NCBI GenBank assembly: GCA_051453625.1
Contig: JBOZIK010000001.1
Coordinates: forward strand, 78,548,285 to 78,612,284
Reading direction: 5' to 3'
Length of the DNA: 64,000 nt
From: Welwitschia mirabilis
Taxonomy: Eukaryota > Gnetophyta > Gnetopsida > Welwitschiales
Shown here in pieces: positions 56,090 through 64,000 of this stretch (position 1 is the stretch's first letter; every line of letters starts with the position of its first letter). Under the pieces are notes generated by a model that had not been told where the DNA came from, ran no database searches, and saw only the letters and a list, made by a program, of their open reading frames with translations. The position numbers and the translations under genes were made by a program.

Positions 56090-57150
56090 AAGGAAATGTT
56101 CCCAAGAACATGATATACCCTGATGTTGATAATGAAGTATCGATTTCTCTAGTTAAGTCTGAGTTAGAGTATGCCTAGAGAACGAATCAAGAGTTTATTT
56201 TATAGGGGAGATCTAATTCTTTTGTCCTTTTTAAGTATCTCAAAGTGGTTATTTTATGTTAATCTTGGTCCATAACTTTCTTACATTTGACGTTCTTTGG
56301 GATTGAAGTCCTACTTTGCATGCTTTTTAGCATTTTTCTCTAAAGGTGTTACAGCTTATTTTGCATCTTCTAGTTCAAACTTTTGGATTAAATCTCTAAT
56401 GTATTTTTTTTGTATCAAGAAGATTCCATCCTTTTTCTAAATATTTTCTACCCTTAATTAAAATCTGGTTAATCTGAAATCGAAAACCTTAAATGGCTTA
56501 CTCAATGTGATTTTTGTTCATTTCACATCTTTGTCATCATTTTCTGTTATCAGCATATCATATACATGTACCACTATGTATGTAGATTTTTCTTCATAAT
56601 ATTTGATGAATAATTTGACATCAACATCTTGATAATCATATAATCTAAATCTAATGAAACTTAAATAATTTTCAAGCTTAGTGCACCAAGCTCTTGATAC
56701 TTGTTTAGCCCATATAAAGACTTGATCAATCCACACACCTTGTGTTCTTTACCTTTTTCTTCAAAATCCTTTGGTTGCATCATGTAGATTTCTTTTTTAA
56801 CTCTTCAAGAAGAAAGGTGGTCTTTATATCAAACTGATAAATTTTTTATTCCTTTTATGTTATCAAGGCAATCATTGTTCTAATGGTAGCCCATTTTGCT
56901 ATTGGAATAAAGACTTCATTATAGTAAAGTCCTTTCTTTTATCGTAGGTCTACAGTAACAAGACAAGCTTTATGTCGCTCAAGGGTGTTATATACATTAT
57001 ATTTATTATGGAAAACCCATTTTTTAGGTAATTTTATGCATCCTAATGGAAGGTCTACCAACTCGCAAGTACCATTTTCAACAAGCTATCATATTCTTCT
57101 TGCATAGCCATTTTAAATGAGGTTGATTAACCATCAAAATTTAAGAGAAT
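56090..57150 (-). pseudogene. Copia reverse transcriptase and start of RNase H
   Basis: AMQEEYDSLLK (57090-57125), KLVLLL-type and QNGLPLEQ-type runs, KTTFLLEELKKEIYMMQPKD (56745-56850 with small breaks), LYGLNK-like, then QVSRAWCTKLENYLSFIRFR and VVHVYDMLITEND (56518-56736). The catalytic Y-V-D-D reads H-V-Y-D (56558-56569): the first catalytic Asp is lost. RNase H is only vaguely traceable from 56500 down. Confidence 0.85.
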
Positions 57151-57199
57151 TTCTTCGTCCTCATCATCATGAGATGTATGTGAGCCATGTCTAGTTTGA

Positions 57200-58400
57200 A
57201 TTTTACCCTTTTCATTATTACAAACATCTTGGAGAGTAGACTATAACTAAGTACTTCAATGTTATCTATGGGTAGTACTAGCTTCTTTGTTTGGAGAACT
57301 AGCTGAATTGCTATTGGAACTATGATTAAGTATGCTTAGAACACTAAATTGCTTAATTCCCATAGGTTGCTAAGAAGCCATACCTATAGAAGAAACTGCA
57401 ACAAGATTATTAGCTACATCTTCCCCCTTAATCCTAGGATATTGAGCATCTAAGANNNNNNNNNNNNNNNNNNNNNNNNNNNNNNNNNNNNNNNNNNNNN
57501 NNNNNNNNNNNNNNNNNNNNNNNNNNNNNNNNNNNNNNNNNNNNNNNNNNNNNNNNNNNNNNNNNNNNNNNNNNNNNNNNNNNNNNNNNNNNNNNNNNNN
57601 NNNNNNNNNNNNNNNNNNNTTCATGAATATGAATGTAAGACTTGTAACCAAAAGCACAAAAATGGTGTAGATTTGGATTGTATCCATACCACCTCTTACC
57701 TAGAGATAATCCTTTTTCAATATATTAACTAATGTGTTTATTAAGATGAACAATTGTATTCACTGCTTCATCCCAAAGATAGTTCTTATAGCCATTACAA
57801 TACATCATGGAATGTGTTATATCCATGATTGTGTGATTAAATTACTAAACAATGACATGTTGATGAGGTGTCCTAGGGTAGTTATTTAAGTGATGAATTC
57901 CTTCAGAAGTGAGCAAGTCCTTAAACTCAGCAGATGTGTAGTCACCTTCATTATCCGATTAGAAACTCTTAATTCAACAATCGGCTTGCTTTTTCACTTT
58001 TGAAGTTCTTGAAAATGTCCAAAGTTTGAGATTTTGACTTGATGAAATACACCCAAGTCATTCAGGAATATTCATCAATAAAGGAGATAAAATAATGAAA
58101 ATTGTGGAGAAATATTTCCATCAGCATGCCACTTACTTGGTGCAAATTGTTGTCTAGTTGCTTTTCCCATTATACATTCTTCGCACTGAGAAAAATCCTG
58201 TGGAATGGACGGAAGAAGTAAATGGTCATTCTAACACATCGCATTCATGGTATAAGGAATACAATGTCCTAGTTAAGCATGCCACAGTAGCAAGGGGGAG
58301 ATCTCATCTTAGGAAACTAGGCAAGCAATCTCTCACATTCTAACACAACCATGAAAATGAATAAGCTTTTCATCCATATAGCCTTTCATAGCCAATTATT
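57200..58400 (-). pseudogene. Copia integrase and gag-pre-integrase region
   Basis: Minus-strand runs: KWHADGNIS-like near 58120, DNEGDYTSAEFKDLLTSEGI (57898-57957, with the second catalytic Asp), HHLNNYPRTPHQHVIV (57855-57900), ITHSMMYCNGYKNYLWDEAV (57760-57825), then GMDTIQIYTIFVLLVTSLTF at the end of the core. The codons where the catalytic Glu belongs are stops. A gap at 57456-57619 hides the link to RT. Confidence 0.85.
57456..57619. other. Assembly gap (164 N)
   Basis: Lies between copia integrase and RT; flanks not duplicated. Confidence 0.95.
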
Positions 58401-58599
58401 GATTTCAATCATAAATGTCCATTGAGTGCTTTATCATAGAGATTGAATGATCTTATCACACTAGAGTGGAAAGTGATAGAAGGTGTAACCTCAAAGAAGG
58501 CACATACAAAACATTAAAAAGAGTCTATGAAAATAGTGATGTTAAGTTAAAGGATAACCAAACCATATCCTTCCACTAGAACTAGAGTTCTATCTACCA

Positions 58600-58830
58600 A
58601 ATAAACCTAACTTAGCGCTTTAACAAAGTCATCAAAATACTCACACCGATAAGTTACGTAATGAGTAGCACCTGTGTCAAGAATTCACATATGGTCATGA
58701 GGTATGTACTCACTTATACCCACATAGTTAGAGTCATCAAAAATTACAGTTGATTTAAAATTTTTATCATTAATGGATTTAGATTCTTTAGTAATTGCAT
58801 TAGTGTTAGGTGTAGATTTTATCTTGTCCC
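58600..58830 (-). pseudogene. Copia aspartic protease
   Basis: ILDTGATHYVTYRCEYFDDF on the minus strand (about 58625-58685), with the catalytic D-T-G intact at 58670-58678, matches W.LDSGA..H.. of copia protease. A stop replaces the usual Trp just before. To the right on the plus strand lie SINDKNFKSTVIFDD-like residues, then the zinc knuckle (CPRCIGQGHNVEFC-like, about 58840-58880). Confidence 0.85.
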
Positions 58831-59750
58831 AAGGTATTCTACAGAATTCCACATTATGGCCTTGTCCTATACATCTTGGGCACTAATATTTGTTTTTCTT
58901 TTAATTTAGAGTATGTTGAACTTTATTTTTGTTTATCTGAGTTTGAGTAGGCTTCTTAGTTTGTTATTTCTGCAAATCCTTACCATTATCATGATGTGAT
59001 GCTTTTGGTAGATAAGAGTTACTAGAAGACTACTTATATTGACAAGGAGGTCCTTGAGAGCGAGAAACTTTAAACATTACAATAGAGAACAAGGAGCTTA
59101 TGAAGTTAAATTATGCTTCTATGGTAATAAGATACTTACTAAGCATGTCAGAGTTCATATTAGGTAGCCACTTACTTCCATGAAGAGATAGAATGAAGCT
59201 TCGAAGATATAAAACCTTCAAGTAGAAATGAATCAAGTTGAGGTAATAAATGCATACTTTATTTGTTGGGTCTATTTGAACAACTTTTTCCTTAATATTT
59301 ATCATTTGAGTTATGAGCTGACACATTTTGTCCCTTTTATAATGAAGGTTATTCAGTCTTGTGGTATGGTTGATTATTTCTAGATCATTCTTCACATAAA
59401 ATGTATCTTGTAGAGTATAATATTTAGTATAACTAGTCATGTTTCTATCAACCAATTTTTTATGTAAAGCGGCCATTGATTTTTACATTATCTTTGTGAG
59501 CTTGCGATCAATGAATTTACATACATCTTCTTCATTTGAACTCTGAAAAGGAACATGTGCTATTTTAAAAAATCTCGATCAAATCCGTAAATGCACATTG
59601 TAGACACGAAGTCTTTATTCCAATCTTTTCAACTCTAATCATCATGTAAAGTCATGCTAAGGTTGGCCATTATTTCAGTAGTCAATACAGGTGTGAAGCT
59701 ATCTAACAAAATCTAGAATCAACCTTTCAATGTCATAGTCATTATGGATG
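58830..59750 (-). pseudogene. Copia gag
   Basis: The open run 59111-59476 reads ALHKKLVDRNMTSYTKYYTL, then LQDTFYVKNDLEIINHTTRL and NNLHYKRDKMCQL, the Retrotran_gag_2 core (L...Y....S....+.L...L......I..+...+..L...L). Further N-terminal sequence can be followed with stops to about 59745 (EIMANLSMTLHDD near 59640-59680). A short unmatched stretch lies in the middle (59210-59290). Confidence 0.78.
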
Positions 59751-62700
59751 TGGAAAAGAGATAAAGAAGGTTTAACAAGTCATGAGGCAAAATCGACTTC
59801 TAAAATAATCTTGCTCAATCCACTACTAAAAGTGATTTATCTGATGCATAAAGAAAACTCGTTAAAAACCAAAATGAGGAAAACAAATGAAAAAAATAAA
59901 TACAATGGTATAGTCACAAGAAAAGGAGTCTTGCAATCTTCTACAAGTTTGAATGATCTATCCTAGTCACAATGGAATAAAAACAAAGAGAAAAGGTCAT
60001 GACAGAGAGGTATAATCATAATTAAAGGGAATCAATCTTTCAAACCACAATGTGTGATAGCCAACATAAACCCCATGTAAATAACAAAAAGCTTATACAC
60101 ATGAGAATAAACAAAAGTATTTTGTTAAAAAGTTCCTAATGTGAGCGAGGTAAAATTTTAATGCAAGGGGTCTAATTTAATTATTAGATGATGAAAATGC
60201 AGGTTTGTCAATTTTATAGTCTACTTCCGAATCCGAGTAGTGATCATGTCCTTTCCAAGGATGGTACCCTTGTCTCTTGAGAGAGTAAAAGGACAAAATA
60301 TGAATCACCTTAGTGGGGCATCCAAGTCATCGGCCAGTTTTGCTTACCTCAACTATATACTCTCCTTAAGGGAGAGGACCATGCAATGTTGATGAGCTAC
60401 TTATACTTTGAACTTAGTAAATTTTACAATTGATTATACTTATGACTCCCTATTGACTTGATGATGAAATCCAAGTATATCCTACCACTGTGCATCTAGC
60501 CTTCACTCAATATATTTGTGGTAAATTTCCTTAAAAAAACCTAAATAACAAAGTTATACAAAAATCGATTTTAAACTCTCAGACGACTTTGTGATCTAAA
60601 ATTTTAGTTAGTAAGATCATATTTATAATAATAAATGTAAACACCTAAGCACTAATTAAGGTGAGATTAGTAATTATTGAATTAGGGTAAGACCCCTAAT
60701 TAAGAAACCTTAATTTTGGATGTTTAAAGATAGTTCATACTTTAAAGTGATAAGATCTGTTACCACAAAATAATTTTATCACTTTATTACCATTTTTATT
60801 TGTTAAGACTTGTAATTTCAATTATGAAAATTAAGTTTAACACAAAGACACTTTAGGATAAATCTTGTATGAAAGGATGAAAGGATATACTTTGAACATA
60901 CTAAGTATGTCATGGAACTACACAAATATAGTGGAATGGAAGATTTTCTTTTAGAAAGTATTTCTTGATATTAGTTAAGAATTAAACTTTAACTTGTATG
61001 TAATAAATTATGTAAATAACTTAATGGTGGATTAATGTATTTAATAAATACAAAGCTCAACTTAGAGTATGAAATGAATACCTTATAATCTTTGAAAGTG
61101 AATCCATTGAAGTACCTATGAGGGAAGTAATCCATGTTACAACATATATTAAGGTATGTATTGATTTATTTATTATATATTTAAAATTTTTCTTAAGACA
61201 ATCATGAAATAAACCCACTTCCAAAAATAGTATTAACATTCTAGCAGAAGCTTTTTGCTATATGCCTCAGGTGGGAGATAGGTTAAGATCCAAATATATA
61301 TTTATATGAATAGATTTTCTATATTTTGGAAGGGCAAGAACAATTCACAAGATGTAGATCATCAATAGATTAAAACTTAGATTCATGAACGAAATCATGA
61401 AAGAACTTCAATGGCTAGATGTCTTATTTCATGAAATAGTTTTCAAGGTTTTAAAACCTATTATGATATATTTTAAAATTAGTTAATTAAAAATAAAATT
61501 AAAACCTCTAAATTTAATGACTAGAGTATTAATTTTCAAATGATTATTCATTTAGTTAGATAGAATCATGATGTCAAACTCATTTATGTTTGATATGTTA
61601 TAGAATAAAACAATTATGAACTAATAAGATCATTAGAGGTCAAAATTTTACTACTTTTAAAACATATTCATGTGTAAGAAAACATACATTTCCATTTATA
61701 AGTAAAGGAAAGAAAGATAAAAAATTAAAAAAAAATTTAATATGGTTCCCTCTTAATAAACTTACAATTTTTCAATCGAACTGGATTGTCGTAACTTGTC
61801 ATGGAACTATTTATGAAAGTTTGAAAAAGAAATTTTTAATCATAAGTCTAAGATTTGATCACGTGGAATTAAATCATGGAAGTATGTTGTGAATGTTTAT
61901 AACATGTTCTATGCTATACTTTTTATCATGTATTATGTAAATAGTGTGGACATTCCTAAAGATGAAAATGAATGTATTTGTTAAACTATTGAAGTTCAGA
62001 ATAATCCAAATACACAATTAATAAGAAAATTTCATATTATATACCTTTGAAATATTTAGTTCATGATTAGTTAAGAATTCTATTATTATTAGGAGTTAGT
62101 TCAATAACTAATTTTATAATATCATGTTAATTATTTATCAAAAGTTACAATCCTTTATTTATTATGAACATGATTGTTCATGTAATATGGTCTCTAGAAA
62201 TTTTCATTCTTATTGATTTAATTCATCTAAATGATTTTTTAGTAGTTTATTTTTCTTTAGTTTCTCTTTTATTTTTCAATAAATCACATCATTATATTTA
62301 AGTGTTTTCTTGTAGGAGCAGTTACCTCTTATGATTTTCCTAGTCTTAGGTATAAAGGAAACATAATGGGCTACATAATAACCATATGACATATGGCAAC
62401 ATTTAAAATAATAGGGATTAAAGAATATAAAAGTTACTTCATAACATAAATGATTTTATTATGTGCTAATTCCAAAAATATGTATAAAAAGGATATGGAA
62501 TCATGATGTGGTAACTAAAATCATCCTTATAATAAGCACTAGAAAACTAAAATAAATAAATATTAGATATATTTTATGAGAACAATAGAAAACACTTGTA
62601 GGTTTTCTACTACATGTATGCACCTCAGAATAAAAGTGATCAATAACAATAAACAGTTTTAGAAAACCTAACTTTCAAAAAGGTACTTGGAGCATTTGGA

Positions 62701-63560
62701 TCACTATTATCTTACTAAGGAGTAATCATAATGAAACAAAGACTTTATAAATAGGTCATAATTCATACTTCTTACAATAATGTTACAAAAGAAATAATGA
62801 AATTAATTGCTACACCCTTAAGAATTTAATGATATAAAGGTATGATATTAAAAGATTCAACACAACTATGTAGACAACGAAAAGTACAATATCAAAAGAA
62901 AAATGTACAATTAGGGTTTGCACCAATAGTATTAGTACGTTTGAATTTAACTTTAGTCACTTTAGTCATTTAAGATTGGATTAAAGAAAAGAGGCATTAT
63001 TTACCAAAAATTACAAGATAATATTTAATATATAAATTTGATCAATCCAACATACAATGAACTTTCTCTAAAATAGCAAAGTGATATGGATAAGATCTAT
63101 TCGATATCCAAATTATTAAAGGTGATTATAATGTTGAATTAATTAATAAAATAATGCCACAAATCTAGCCATAAAATTAACATTTCATGGATAATTATAC
63201 AAGTGTAAATAACTAGTAATGTGATAGTGAATTAATGTGATAGTGAATTCTGCAAAATAAAATTAACAAGAAACCATGATTCGCACATTAATAATTAAAT
63301 ATGTTCTTAAAATAAATTCATTAAATAATTAAGGTAATTTATTATCATTGTATAGATATGATAAAATGTAATGAGCATTGATATTTTAATATAAATAGCC
63401 ATGTCTATCATAAGGAAAAAAAGGTAAAATAAGAAATGAAAATCTAGGGTTTTAGATCTTCATGTATAGTATAGTTGGTTTAACTTGCATTTATGAGTAG
63501 TGACCTGCTGCTACATGAGCTTGTGGTTTTAATCATGTATTCAAAGTACATCCAATGCAA
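59751..63560. other. AT-rich stretch, nothing firmly recognised
   Basis: The upstream part should hold the leader and 5' LTR of the copia element, but I find no initiator-Met binding site. 'tgtaaacacctaagcact' at 60634 looks like an LTR start (TGTAAACACC), without a partner in the window. Minor repeats occur, for example 'gtgatagtgaattaat' twice near 63218-63250. Frames of 60-72 codons lack family features. Confidence 0.45.
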
Positions 63561-63770
63561 GATTCAATGTCTTGGGTACATATCACAAAGGAGACTTAGA
63601 AATTTGATGACTAGCTTCATGAAAAAGTTGAATAATGTCTCATTTCTTCCACCATGAGACACATCTCCCTTTAACTTAATCCTTTCATCAATAATACATG
63701 AAAGAATAAACCCATCCATAATCACATATTTGATAAAGGTATCTTTGATGTCAAGAGTAATTCAAAGTGG
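63560..63770 (-). other. Unidentified open stretch, possibly coding remains
   Basis: The minus strand stays open for about 65 codons without an early ATG, including DTFIKYVIMDGFILSC, ERIKLKGDVSHGGRNETLFN and FFMKLVIKFLSLLCD. Composition is coding-like, but I cannot assign a family. The remaining 63771-64000 shows nothing. Confidence 0.3.
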
Positions 63771-64000
63771 AAATACTTTTTGAAGTAACAATAAAATTAA
63801 CAATCTTATAATGCCAAGGATATTATTCATATTTAAGTATTAATTACACAATATGTACTAGCATAAAACAATTTTTCTAGAAGTGAGGAATTTCCTTCTT
63901 TTTTAATAACTTTCAACACTATAAAATTAATAAGTTAGACATATTTATTACTTTACAATACTACGTATCTCAATATACCTAAGGGCTTTGTAATGAGAGC

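Larger units (their letters stand above)
56080..59750 (-). mobile_element. Ty1/copia gag-pol, decayed, no intact LTRs seen
   Basis: On the minus strand, from right to left: gag, zinc knuckle, protease, gag-pre-integrase, integrase, RT, RNase H. Integrase before RT defines copia. It is a different family from the gag-only array, judged by gag wording. Its 3' end is cut and joined to truncated LTR 4. Confidence 0.85.

Noticed and set aside
58158-58343. 61-codon plus ORF
   Set aside because: Lies antisense to decayed copia integrase, whose minus-strand reading is recognisable.
59748-59966. 72-codon plus ORF, lysine-rich
   Set aside because: Low-complexity translation of A-rich sequence just outside the copia gag; no supporting signal.
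1-64000. tRNA or rRNA genes
   Set aside because: No complete cloverleaf or rRNA segment recognised; the only tRNA-like boxes belong to the SINE-like insert at 40812-41117.

Overview
The window is nuclear DNA of a land plant with a large, repeat-choked and very AT-rich genome. The evidence is plant-type LTR retrotransposon lineages (Tekay/Del-like chromovirus, Athila-like Ty3/gypsy, Ty1/copia), an L1-like LINE, a tRNA-type SINE-like insert, and a glycine-rich secreted protein gene. Nothing bacterial is present. CG dinucleotides are scarce except in one small genic island, and most element damage visible by eye is C-to-T or G-to-A change, as expected for long-methylated old repeats. I cannot fix the species; a gymnosperm or another lineage with slow repeat removal would fit.

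Layout. 1-11643: a minus-strand Tekay/Del-like chromovirus with very long LTRs; the window opens inside its 3' LTR. 11644-13488: a partly duplicated low-copy or old-repeat segment. 13847-15180: a CG-retaining island holding the only intact gene I can support, a 173-residue glycine-rich protein on the plus strand. 16241-50135: stacked plus-strand Athila-like elements (LTRs A, B, C and D). The leader of A is split by a LINE (18363-35157), and the LINE's reverse transcriptase is itself split by a minus-strand Athila-like element (22165-31961). Target-site duplications, frame continuity and a paralogous empty site support this three-layer nesting. 42100-46540 holds scraps of other origins: a BED-finger fragment, a CACTA-like terminus and a Pumilio-repeat relic. 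50522-56075 is a tandem array of three gag-only copia units sharing four LTRs. 56080-59750 is a decayed copia gag-pol on the minus strand. 59751-64000 is AT-rich sequence with nothing I can name.

How the parts relate. Apart from the glycine-rich protein gene, every recognisable protein is broken by stops, frameshifts or lost catalytic residues, so the window is best read as a record of successive insertions. Two non-transposon protein domains survive as relics: a DnaJ J-domain with its HPD motif inside the LINE insertion, and a set of Pumilio repeats.

Assembly quality. There are 13 runs of N, nine of them 55 to 636 bases and four of 7-10 bases (6023-6032, 28164-28173, 44717-44726, 53470-53476). 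Four large gaps are flanked by duplicated sequence, which suggests unmerged contig ends. All positions of decayed domains are approximate.
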